Source of the DNA: Leptospiraceae bacterium
GTDB lineage: Bacteria; Spirochaetota; Leptospiria; Turneriellales; Turneriellaceae
Assembly (NCBI GenBank): GCA_016788945.1
Contig: JAEUSA010000072.1
Span: forward strand, 1 to 9,026
Length of the DNA stretch: 9,026 nt
Reading direction: 5' to 3'
Below the pieces are notes generated by a model that did not search any database, had not been told where the DNA came from, and was given only the letters and a program-made list of their open reading frames with translations. Of the stretch, positions 1-5,053 are shown in pieces (within the stretch, counting starts at the first letter, position 1; each line of letters opens with the position of its first letter). The position numbers and the translations under genes were made by a program.

Positions 1-132
1 AACATTGTCCAGCATCCAAGATTTGGCCATTAGATTCTTGCGGTTGAAAGCAACATCTCTGGCCTCGCTTAGGGTAAAAACGCAACTGATCATAACCCTG
101 ACGATAAGAGGTTTGGCCGTTCTGGATATCAT
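1..132 (-). CDS. Exported protein, N-terminal part only (runs off left edge)
   Basis: An open frame starts at ATG 132-130 and continues without a stop through all 44 codons to the window edge. The start is supported by a textbook Shine-Dalgarno, AAGGAG at 143-138, five bases upstream. The first residues (MISRTAKPLIVRVMISCVF, then TLSEARD) read as a signal peptide: basic n-region, hydrophobic core, probable cleavage after SEA near residue 24. The mature protein begins RDVAFNRKNLMAKSW. Too little is present to name a family. The gene follows the methyltransferase on the same strand after a 140-base gap that contains a promoter-like element. It may therefore be its own transcription unit. Confidence 0.6.
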   Translation of the reverse strand, partial: MISRTAKPLIVRVMISCVFTLSEARDVAFNRKNLMAKSWMLDNV

Positions 133-137
133 TCGTT

Positions 138-143
138 CTCCTT
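138..143 (-). promoter_or_regulatory. Strong Shine-Dalgarno for the left-edge gene
   Basis: AAGGAG on the minus strand, followed by AACGA and then ATG at 132. The perfect core and five-base spacing decide the start of the truncated gene. Confidence 0.65.
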
Positions 144-226
144 ATGCCGCGAAAAATGGGATGGTATTTGCGGGCTTCGTGGTCACCGCGATATTCACGA
201 CAAGAGCGTACGTTCAGAGCCTGCGC

Positions 227-243
227 TTTATGCCATTTTTTTT
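227..243 (-). promoter_or_regulatory. Candidate promoter: A8 tract plus extended -10 TGGCATAAA
   Basis: On the minus strand eight A (243-236) run directly into TGG CATAAA (235-227). TG-N-CATAAA fits an extended -10 with 4 of 6 matches to TATAAT, and the A-tract could act like an UP/-35 substitute. It lies between the methyltransferase stop and the start at 132, giving a leader of about 88 bases. A nearly identical block precedes the phospholipase-like gene at 2386. I see no good -35 box, so the call rests on the repeated motif. Confidence 0.3.
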
Positions 244-272
244 CGACAGCCGCATTTGTGTCACCGAAGTGC

Positions 273-899
273 TCATCGAGGTTTGTTTACATCTATGCGA
301 ATCAGACTTTTTCCATTCGGTAGTCCGAAATACTCCGAGTTTACGGGTATGAGTCCATGTTCCTCTGCTGCTCGTCGGGTAACGAACTCATTGCGTTCTT
401 GAATGATCGGGGTCAATGCTTCAAATGGCTTAGAGAATTGCGAGGCGCTGATCGCGGCAGTTTTTTCCGGATTCTTCTGAATCACTATCGAGGCTGTGCC
501 ATTTGGTTTCAGGCAGGCTCCGATCTTGTCGAAAAAGACTGCCAAATCGATATATTCTACGAATAGATTGGCTATCACAAGATCAATTGCCGTGATTTCC
601 AATGGATCGGTACTCATATCCTTCAAGAGGAATGTTATATTCCGCATGTGATCGAATCGATGGCGGCAGATTTCCAGATATTCCGGGTTGATGTCAATGC
701 CGTAGACTTTCCCCACATCGCGTGTATGCTCGAGACCATTGCCGGTAGCGACGCCGCATATTGCGAGACGATGGGGAGAGTAATCCCGAATTTGTTTTTG
801 CATGATTTGATTCAAGGCTTGCAACTGTTTGACGCCTACTGCAGCCATATGGCTGTCATAAATTGCGCCAGGTATGCTAAGCCGAGGATTTAGCGTCAT
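273..899 (-). CDS. Class I SAM-dependent methyltransferase
   Basis: A 208-residue cytoplasmic protein with the Rossmann-fold methyltransferase layout. Motif I is LAICGVATGNGLEH (45-58), where the glycine-rich turn binds S-adenosylmethionine. The post-I strand VYGIDINP (65-72) supplies the acidic residue D69 for the ribose hydroxyls. Motif II is IDLVIANLFVEYID (105-118), and a late strand follows KPNG (131-134, then TASIVIQ). The N-terminal HM-Q-LN-IM-Q pattern (17-35) and IANL-EYI match a group of small bacterial methyltransferases of unknown substrate that I know from Firmicutes. There is no signal peptide, which sets it apart from its neighbours. The start ATG 899 is the only one possible close by, because an in-frame TGA ends six bases upstream at 903. 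GAGG sits too close to act as a normal Shine-Dalgarno, so translation is probably coupled to the upstream reading frame that ends in an ATGA overlap here. The substrate cannot be read from the sequence. Confidence 0.9.
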   Translation of the reverse strand: MTLNPRLSIPGAIYDSHMAAVGVKQLQALNQIMQKQIRDYSPHRLAICGVATGNGLEHTRDVGKVYGIDINPEYLEICRHRFDHMRNITFLLKDMSTDPLEITAIDLVIANLFVEYIDLAVFFDKIGACLKPNGTASIVIQKNPEKTAAISASQFSKPFEALTPIIQERNEFVTRRAAEEHGLIPVNSEYFGLPNGKSLIRIDVNKPR

Positions 900-902
900 T
901 CC

Positions 903-1169
903 TCAATGCAGGCTTTCAATTCTTTCGACGGGATGTACACAGCTTCCCGATAAAGAAGTGGCGTGAGTCTGATCCCTTGAGCGCTCAGCCGTCGCCTCCC
1001 AAACCCGATATATACCCGTTATAATTACCCGCTTTCCATTTAGTCGAGAGCACTCCCGTGATGAGTTGCAGTTTGCGCTTAGCTCGGGTGCCTCGCGCTC
1101 AAGACCAACACAGGACAAGACTGTCAGAATAACGGCGAGGTATCGGGCGGGCCAAAGAGGCACGGGCAA
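903..1169 (-). CDS. Short lipoprotein-like protein, probably frameshifted
   Basis: This 88-codon frame opens at TTG 1169 (GTG 1163 is an alternative) and begins with a hydrophobic stretch leading to VLSC, a relaxed lipobox with Cys20. It continues with a cysteine-containing segment (NCNSSREC) and a probable beta-strand piece, LNGKRVIITGIYRVW (residues 43-57). After about residue 60 the sequence stops looking protein-like (THATSLSGSCVHPVERIESLH). In the frame one base on, the same DNA encodes a convincing C-terminus, GIRLTPLLYREAVYIPSKE then LKACIEE, ending at TGA 898-896. That stop overlaps the methyltransferase start as ATGA. The likely intact product would fuse the first frame to the second. 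No family is recognised. The upstream gene ends at 1178, only nine bases away, and no clear Shine-Dalgarno is visible. Either the gene is a recent pseudogene or the sequence carries a one-base error. Confidence 0.4.
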   Translation of the reverse strand: MPVPLWPARYLAVILTVLSCVGLEREAPELSANCNSSRECSRLNGKRVIITGIYRVWEATAERSRDQTHATSLSGSCVHPVERIESLH

Positions 1170-1177
1170 AGCAATCG

Positions 1178-1594
1178 CTATCTCGACCCAAATAATCCAG
1201 CACGTAGTAGCGCTTTCTCACCTTGCTTGAACTTCTTGTCATGACCGAACTTTTGTTTTGCTTGGCCGAGTTTCTCGTTCATGGTCATCATGGTCTTATG
1301 CATCGCTTCCATCTCGACTTTCAGGGATTCGCCTGCAAATGCTTTGGGATATTTCTTTTTCAGTGCCGCGCTCTTTTTCATTACAGGTTTCATGGCTGCG
1401 GCATATTTTTTTAACACCTCGGCTGCCTTACCCGCATTGTCTGCGGCATCAAGCAGCTCGATGTGTTGCTGGACGACCTGCGTTGTGGTGATAAGATAAT
1501 CTTTGACTTCGGCGTCGCTGTTCGCCCTGAGCGGCATACTGCAGGTCAGGGCGATCATGGTCGCAAAAGCATTTCTCTTTATTTTTCTGAACAT
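1178..1594 (-). CDS. Exported lysine-rich helical protein, unknown function
   Basis: A 138-residue protein with a signal peptide (MFRKIKRNAFATMIALTCS, then MPLRA) and likely cleavage near LRA-NS. The mature part (about 112 residues) is almost entirely predicted helix, rich in Lys, Ala and Met (AAAMKPVMKKSAALKKKYP, MEAMHKTMMTMNEKL), with no cysteine. A four-helix-bundle or coiled-coil periplasmic protein is plausible. There is no CxxCH haem motif, so it is not a cytochrome c-prime. An upstream in-frame ATG at 1609 would add MHWGS. I prefer 1594 because GGGGA lies just before it, while 1609 has only an A/T-rich stretch upstream. It follows the 90-aa gene by 32 bases on the same strand, so it is probably co-transcribed. 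Family not recognised. Confidence 0.75.
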   Translation of the reverse strand: MFRKIKRNAFATMIALTCSMPLRANSDAEVKDYLITTTQVVQQHIELLDAADNAGKAAEVLKKYAAAMKPVMKKSAALKKKYPKAFAGESLKVEMEAMHKTMMTMNEKLGQAKQKFGHDKKFKQGEKALLRAGLFGSR

Positions 1595-1626
1595 AGATCC
1601 CCAGTGCATAACTGAAAAAATTGATG

Positions 1627-1899
1627 CTATTTGACCAGTTTTCCGTTGCGGATCGTGATACGATCGCCTTTGTCAGCGTTGATTTTATCGCCCGGAATTT
1701 CGAAGCTGCAAAAGGAATAACCGCACAGGCCATAGAGGGTGCCATTAGGCCCGACCGTATGCTCAGAAATGCTGAGGTTGCCTTCGCCCTGTACTTTGAT
1801 TACATACTTCTTGCCGTCTTGGTTGACGACATCGGTGGCCCATACTGAACCCGCCATCAGGCTCAGGCCGATAACTATCCGCAGTATTGTTTTTTTCAT
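1627..1899 (-). CDS. Small exported protein with a cysteine pair, unknown function
   Basis: A 90-residue protein. MKKTILRIVIGLSLMAGSVWA is a clear signal peptide (cleavage after A21). The mature 69 residues look like a small all-beta domain with a possible disulfide between C59 and C64 (YGLCGYSFCSFEI), and end in KGDRITIRNGKLVK. The start ATG 1899 has a good Shine-Dalgarno, AAAGGAG at 1914-1908, eight bases upstream. An in-frame GTG at 1935 would add 12 residues (MQTRKFIKGVSI) and also has AAGGAG seven bases upstream, so both forms are possible. It is the first gene of the leftward group, facing the divergent STAS gene. I do not recognise a family. The periplasm is the probable location. Confidence 0.75.
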   Translation of the reverse strand: MKKTILRIVIGLSLMAGSVWATDVVNQDGKKYVIKVQGEGNLSISEHTVGPNGTLYGLCGYSFCSFEIPGDKINADKGDRITIRNGKLVK

Positions 1900-1937
1900 A
1901 ATCGAAACTCCTTTGATAAACTTACGTGTTTGCACAC
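1896..1937 (-). other. Possible 13-codon leader ORF overlapping the 90-aa gene start
   Basis: GTG 1937 opens a frame encoding MCKHVSLSKEFRL and ends at TGA 1898-1896, overlapping the ATG at 1899 as ATGA. AAGGAG at 1948-1943 stands five bases before it. A second GTG two bases on (1935) is in frame with the 90-aa protein and shares the same Shine-Dalgarno, so this may simply be the shadow of that longer form. Translational coupling is an inference. Confidence 0.25.
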
Positions 1938-1942
1938 TTTAT

Positions 1943-1948
1943 CTCCTT
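1943..1948 (-). promoter_or_regulatory. Upstream Shine-Dalgarno serving nested GTG starts
   Basis: AAGGAG on the minus strand is followed by ATAAA and then GTGTG, giving start codons at 1937 (leader frame) and 1935 (in frame with the exported 90-aa protein). A second Shine-Dalgarno, AAAGGAG at 1914-1908, serves the ATG at 1899. Confidence 0.45.
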
Positions 1949-1952
1949 ACGT

Positions 1953-1980
1953 TTGGTTTATCACGGCGGTGCCATAAATT
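1953..1980 (+). promoter_or_regulatory. Candidate promoter of the STAS gene
   Basis: TGC CATAAA (1970-1978) resembles an extended -10 and parallels TGGCATAA motifs at 227 and 2395. In an alternative alignment TTGGTT (1953-1958) and TAAATT (1975-1980) are separated by 16 bases. Either gives a short leader before ATG 2009. Both are weak matches to sigma-70 consensus. Confidence 0.25.
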
Positions 1981-1988
1981 TTTGGCAC
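1969..1988. promoter_or_regulatory. Operator-like palindrome in the divergent intergenic region
   Basis: The arms GTGCCA (1969-1974) and TGGCAC (1983-1988) flank an A/T-rich centre in which AAA pairs with TTT. Nine of ten positions per half are therefore symmetric. It sits between the leftward 90-aa gene and the rightward STAS gene. It overlaps a possible extended -10 for the rightward gene, TGCCATAAA (1970-1978), where a bound regulator would block transcription. The binding protein is unknown. Confidence 0.4.
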
Positions 1989-2008
1989 AAATCAGGCATG
2001 TGGTTCGT

Positions 2009-2347
2009 ATGATTACCGACATGCACAACAATGACGAAATCGATCTCGAGATAGGTTACCACCTCGATGCCGCGATGGTCAAGGTTTCGGGTTCGCTATC
2101 TCTGTTTAGTTCAACAGCGTTCAAGACGCGCATCGGTACGCTATTCGACAAACACCTCAAAGAAATTAACTTAGATTTATCTGAGATCTCGCATATGGAT
2201 ACGGGTGGGCTCATTGCTTTAATGACCGTCGCAAAAATCTGTTCCGGAAGGCGTGTGGCTTTTTCTGTGGTGCAATGCTCGCCCGTTGTACGCAGACTGC
2301 TCGATGCCAGCGAACTTTCGTATCTGCTGCCGGCCACTATCGCTTAG
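2009..2347 (+). CDS. STAS-domain protein, anti-sigma factor antagonist type
   Basis: A 112-residue single-domain protein of the usual length for SpoIIAA-like antagonists. The pattern is an early beta hairpin (MVKVSGSLSLFSS, 23-35), a helix with TAFKTRIGTLF (36-46), the central strand INLDLSEIS (53-61), then MDTGGLIALM (63-72) at the phospho-switch loop, and late strand and helix (VAFSVVQCSP, VVRRLLDASELSYLL). Members of this family bind an anti-sigma or Ser/Thr kinase partner and are switched by phosphorylation of a Ser/Thr in the D-S-S-G loop. Here that loop reads D64-T65-G66-G67, so only a threonine is available. Start choice: ATG 2009 is preferred; GTG 2000 and ATG 2021 are in frame and no strong Shine-Dalgarno decides (AGG at 1994-1996). 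No kinase or anti-sigma gene is next to it. It points the same way as the downstream operon but is separated by 88 bases. Confidence 0.85.
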   Translation: MITDMHNNDEIDLEIGYHLDAAMVKVSGSLSLFSSTAFKTRIGTLFDKHLKEINLDLSEISHMDTGGLIALMTVAKICSGRRVAFSVVQCSPVVRRLLDASELSYLLPATIA

Positions 2348-2362
2348 GCGAAGATCGATTGC

Positions 2363-2379
2363 AGGCCCGCCTTGGGCCT
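2363..2379 (+). other. Short GC-rich hairpin downstream of the STAS gene
   Basis: The arms AGGCCC (2363-2368) and GGGCCT (2374-2379) enclose the five-base loop GCCTT, 15 bases after the STAS stop. It is followed by CGTCTG and eight A, not T, so it does not fit an intrinsic terminator on this strand. It may still stabilise the 3' end of the mRNA. Confidence 0.3.
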
Positions 2380-2385
2380 CGTCTG

Positions 2386-2403
2386 AAAAAAAAGTGGCAT
2401 AAG
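2386..2403 (+). promoter_or_regulatory. Candidate operon promoter: A8 tract plus TGGCATAAG
   Basis: Eight A (2386-2393), G, then TGG CATAAG (2395-2403): an extended -10-like element with 4 of 6 matches to TATAAT. Transcription would start near 2410, leaving about 26 bases before ATG 2436, just enough to hold the start-codon hairpin. The same A8-TGGCATAA block occurs on the minus strand at 243-227 before another exported-protein gene. The repeat is the main support. Confidence 0.35.
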
Positions 2404-2422
2404 AATCGGTGCAGAACCGTAT

Positions 2423-2450
2423 GGGGAAATGACATATGTGTCATTTCTTC
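2423..2450 (+). promoter_or_regulatory. Hairpin/palindrome enclosing Shine-Dalgarno and start codon
   Basis: The perfect 9-base arms GAAATGACA (2426-2434) and TGTCATTTC (2439-2447) are separated by TATG (2435-2438), whose ATG is the start codon of the phospholipase-like gene. As RNA the stem extends by G2425-U2448, G2424-U2449 and G2423-C2450 to 12 pairs. The Shine-Dalgarno GGGGA (2423-2427) is then fully paired and AUG sits in a four-base loop. It could be a translational switch. As DNA it could equally be an operator just downstream of the candidate promoter. Structure seen; role inferred. Confidence 0.5.
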
Positions 2451-3866
2451 CGGCGCCTAATGTTCATGTTTTTTATCCTCGGTATTGCGGGTGGTGAAAC
2501 CTTCCCATTTGGCGATGCCACGCACGAAAATCTCCCTGAAGACGCCTTGTTATACATGGAATTTCATGCATCAAATCAGCAGCGTTGGGCCGCAGATTAT
2601 ATTAAAGCTAAGGCGGGCGGGCGCTATAGCGGCACATGCGTCAATATCAATTACCATGAAGGGCAGATCGGCCCTGATAATACGCAATGCGGAGCGTATG
2701 GCATTATGCGCGTCGGAGGCGTTAAGCCTGATTATTTTCGCGAAGCGTTTTGGGAAGATCTCGTCACGTTTTCTTGGGGGCCGCCACAATTCGGCCCCAT
2801 GGCAGGGCAAAATTATTCGGCTTGGTATCACTTCATCAATTTAGCCCAGCGCAATATTGACGGCGACCGGTTGGTCACCAACAATTACAACACATTGGAT
2901 GGCTATAGTCCGAACGGAACGTACAGTGCGCTCGAAATAGGTTATGATTGGCTCATCACAACGTGGATGAACAACGCGCGCATGACGGTCAACTTGTCAG
3001 AGTGCACCGATTCATCCTGCGCCGAGGCAAGTTCTGTGGCATTTGGTATTGACACTAACCCGGCGACCGATTACAAGCAGAACAATTCTACGACGCCGGT
3101 CAGTGGCGGATCTGGTTCGCGCCGAATCGAAACTCAGGATGGTATGAATTACAATTGTTTCAGCGATACCGCGGTCATCGGCGCGTGTGCCGACCTTGGT
3201 GCAGGGTCAACGGGCGGATTGCTCCAGAATCCCAACCCGGTTCCCGGTGGAGCAGGTTATGACCCAATAAATTTTATCCGGGGAAATCAAGATTGGGTGA
3301 TATTCGAGCCGTCATACAACGCCGCAACATTCTATTATAACGAGCTTTGGCTTGAAGGATTTAATTCTCGAAATCAATCTCTGCAAACCGGACCGATAGT
3401 CGCCCGCTACTATAACGTGTCCGGTCCCGAATTGCTCTATTTTGCTGTTGTGAATCACTACACTGCCGATGCGACGCAGCAGACACATATCTGGGTGACG
3501 CAGAGCTATAACCATGTTGACTACGAATCGTATGCCGGCGACAATTACGGCCGCCGCCAGATCGGAGGCGCAAGCGACGATAATTGGGAAAATTATTATG
3601 AAGCGCAGGCATATGCCAATAGCAAACAAAACCGTTATACCACGCTTGCCCGCATCGATAAACTGATAGTCGAGCAGGCATTCCATACATACTACATCCG
3701 CATGCGCAGCGGCTATGATAAAATGACCACGAGCAACACCTCTGTCTGGCGCAATGCCGGCGTGTGGGCGATAAACAATTCCATCGCCGCGACTGCGCTC
3801 AGCAATGAAAAGGCTGTGTTGGATTTGCGCAAATGCAGAAACTCGGCAGCTTGTGATAATCTATAA
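2436..3866 (+). CDS. Secreted protein, zinc-dependent phospholipase C/S1-P1 nuclease-like
   Basis: A 476-residue exported protein. Residues 1-20 (MCHFFRRLMFMFFILGIAGG) form a signal peptide with an RR n-region. The mature N-terminus holds ATHENLPEDALLY (28-40), like the THE-IT-AL start of bacterial PLC/D-type enzymes, and SAWYHFINLA (128-137) supplies another histidine. Most telling is NHYTADATQQTH (340-351) followed by NHVDYESYA (359-367). The H-Y-x2-D-x3-Q-x2-H spacing and trailing NH-x2-YE resemble the metal-binding helices of zinc-dependent phospholipase C and S1/P1 nucleases. Likely zinc ligands would be H30, H132, H341, D345, H351 and H360. Those families cleave phospholipid head groups or single-stranded nucleic acids; the substrate here is unknown. 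The middle (about 190-270) is rich in Ser, Gly, Asn and Cys. GGGGA stands eight bases before ATG 2436; ATGs at 2460 and 2466 lack one. First gene of the rightward operon. The family assignment is tentative. Confidence 0.75.
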   Translation: MCHFFRRLMFMFFILGIAGGETFPFGDATHENLPEDALLYMEFHASNQQRWAADYIKAKAGGRYSGTCVNINYHEGQIGPDNTQCGAYGIMRVGGVKPDYFREAFWEDLVTFSWGPPQFGPMAGQNYSAWYHFINLAQRNIDGDRLVTNNYNTLDGYSPNGTYSALEIGYDWLITTWMNNARMTVNLSECTDSSCAEASSVAFGIDTNPATDYKQNNSTTPVSGGSGSRRIETQDGMNYNCFSDTAVIGACADLGAGSTGGLLQNPNPVPGGAGYDPINFIRGNQDWVIFEPSYNAATFYYNELWLEGFNSRNQSLQTGPIVARYYNVSGPELLYFAVVNHYTADATQQTHIWVTQSYNHVDYESYAGDNYGRRQIGGASDDNWENYYEAQAYANSKQNRYTTLARIDKLIVEQAFHTYYIRMRSGYDKMTTSNTSVWRNAGVWAINNSIAATALSNEKAVLDLRKCRNSAACDNL

Positions 3867-3907
3867 AAAAGATGGCACCAGTTCACAGTCGAGAGCGTAC
3901 CGATTGC

Positions 3908-5053
3908 ATGCGCCCTGCGGCATTTTCCCTGTTCTCACGCCTATTTTGTATTTTCGTGTTTATGGGCGGTTTTGGTGGATTATTCGCCGCCAAGCGCATG
4001 CTGATTCTTGATTTCCGTAGCATCGACCACGACCCGAATTTTCAATATCTGGAGATATCGCTGACAGAGAGTGTGCGCAAATACCTGCACGAAAAATACG
4101 AAATTGTCGAGCCTGATATGAACGATATTTCGAGCCAGATGCGCGATGCATCGTTCATTTTTTCCGAAGACCTGCATAATAAAAACGTGGCGCTGCAACT
4201 CGGACTACTTACCGGCCAAGACGTTGTACTCAGCGGTGGATTTCGCCAGAAAATCAAGGAGCATGGCACTGCGGTGATTTCTCTCGAAGTTTTTATTATC
4301 GATGTAGAAAACAGGACGCTCGTGAAACGCATTGCCGGAGAGATGGCGGTCGACAGCAACTTGTTTACTTCCATCGATAAATTTTCACAGCGCATTGTTC
4401 AAGAGGCAAGAGCGGTTCTGCCCAACAAAGGCGAGTACGATTTCGATCAGTACACTCCTGTGCGCATGACACAATTTACGATCCTGACCGGTTACAACCT
4501 GAACTCCTCACTGCCCGTGTTGCGTTCGAATCAGAATCTGCAAACCGGAGCCCGGCTTTTGCCCGCAGACCTCGGCGGGTTTATCGCCGGTATAGAAATC
4601 CGGCGCGACCGGCTTTTAAAAGTCAATCGCCTCGTGGGCTACACACGACTCGATGCGCAGTTCATAAACAGCAGTCTTCCCGTGACCAATGAATCAACCG
4701 AAAGCGCTGCTCGCGGTTATGGCGGTACGCTCGAAGCCGGTCTCGGCTATCAGTTTTTCCGCTTTAGACGTTTCTTTGCCACCGCGCTCGCCGGTGGAGG
4801 TTTCAACTATACGGCGTTCAAAATCGATTTTTCCGGACTTAAAAATCAGCCGATCGCTAACGGGAGCCGCGAAAATCTCACGCAAATCTCGGGCGCATTG
4901 TACGGGCCCGTAGCTTCGACCGGAATCAGACTTGGCTTGCAGCTCAACCGTTCGCTCAGCTGGGAGCTCGGTGCCAGCTATCAGCTCAGTTTTCTTTCTG
5001 GTTCCGTATCAGGCAATGTTATCGCAACCATGGGAGTTGGTTTAAGATTATGA
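3908..5053 (+). CDS. Exported protein: N-terminal periplasmic domain plus outer-membrane beta-barrel
   Basis: A 381-residue protein with signal peptide MRPAAFSLFSRLFCIFVFMG, then GFGGLFA, cleaved near A27/A28. Residues 30-172 form an alternating alpha/beta domain (MLILDFRSI; YLEISLTESVRKYL; YEIVEP; VALQLGLLTGQDVVLSGGF; ISLEVFIIDVENRTL; FSQRIVQEA). It resembles the FlgO/LpoB/TolB-N/CsgG-like group, in which short-lived helices and the strand GQDVVLSG sense or assemble envelope components. Residues 185-381 alternate hydrophobic and polar residues with many Gly and aromatic positions (AGLGYQFF, FATALAGGGFNY, STGIRLGLQL, WELGASYQLSF) and end in MGVGLRL. This is typical of an 8- to 10-stranded outer-membrane barrel. 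An in-frame ATG at 3872, five bases after the previous stop, would add 12 residues; 3908 gives the better signal peptide, but neither has a strong Shine-Dalgarno. The last four bases overlap the next start (ATGA), so translation is coupled. Confidence 0.8.
   Translation: MRPAAFSLFSRLFCIFVFMGGFGGLFAAKRMLILDFRSIDHDPNFQYLEISLTESVRKYLHEKYEIVEPDMNDISSQMRDASFIFSEDLHNKNVALQLGLLTGQDVVLSGGFRQKIKEHGTAVISLEVFIIDVENRTLVKRIAGEMAVDSNLFTSIDKFSQRIVQEARAVLPNKGEYDFDQYTPVRMTQFTILTGYNLNSSLPVLRSNQNLQTGARLLPADLGGFIAGIEIRRDRLLKVNRLVGYTRLDAQFINSSLPVTNESTESAARGYGGTLEAGLGYQFFRFRRFFATALAGGGFNYTAFKIDFSGLKNQPIANGSRENLTQISGALYGPVASTGIRLGLQLNRSLSWELGASYQLSFLSGSVSGNVIATMGVGLRL

Noticed and set aside
214..276. 20-codon minus-strand frame starting in an ATGA overlap with the methyltransferase stop
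   Set aside because: The overlap is attractive, but the peptide (MSTSVTQMRLSKKNGIKRRL) is very short and contains the A8 promoter-like block; no independent support.
5..352. Plus-strand 115-codon frame
   Set aside because: It lies antisense to the methyltransferase end and to the well-supported minus-strand start at 132, has no ribosome site, and is rich in isolated hydrophobics without a recognisable domain.
357..893. Plus-strand frames of 69 and 81 codons
   Set aside because: They are antisense to the methyltransferase, whose motifs are clear on the other strand.
1223..1499. Three plus-strand frames of 63-77 codons
   Set aside because: They are antisense shadows of the lysine-rich exported protein; their Phe/Ser-rich composition is that of reversed Lys/Ala codons.
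1739..2008. N-terminal extension of the STAS gene from 1739
   Set aside because: The first 90 codons lie antisense to the 90-aa exported protein and across the divergent promoter region; STAS homology begins only after 2009.
2363..2393. Intrinsic terminator after the STAS gene
   Set aside because: The AGGCCC/GGGCCT hairpin is followed by A8, not T; on the minus strand the T-tract comes before the stem. Neither orientation fits.
4042..4395. Minus-strand 117-codon frame
   Set aside because: Ser/Ile-rich shadow of the alpha/beta domain of the barrel protein; no start signal.
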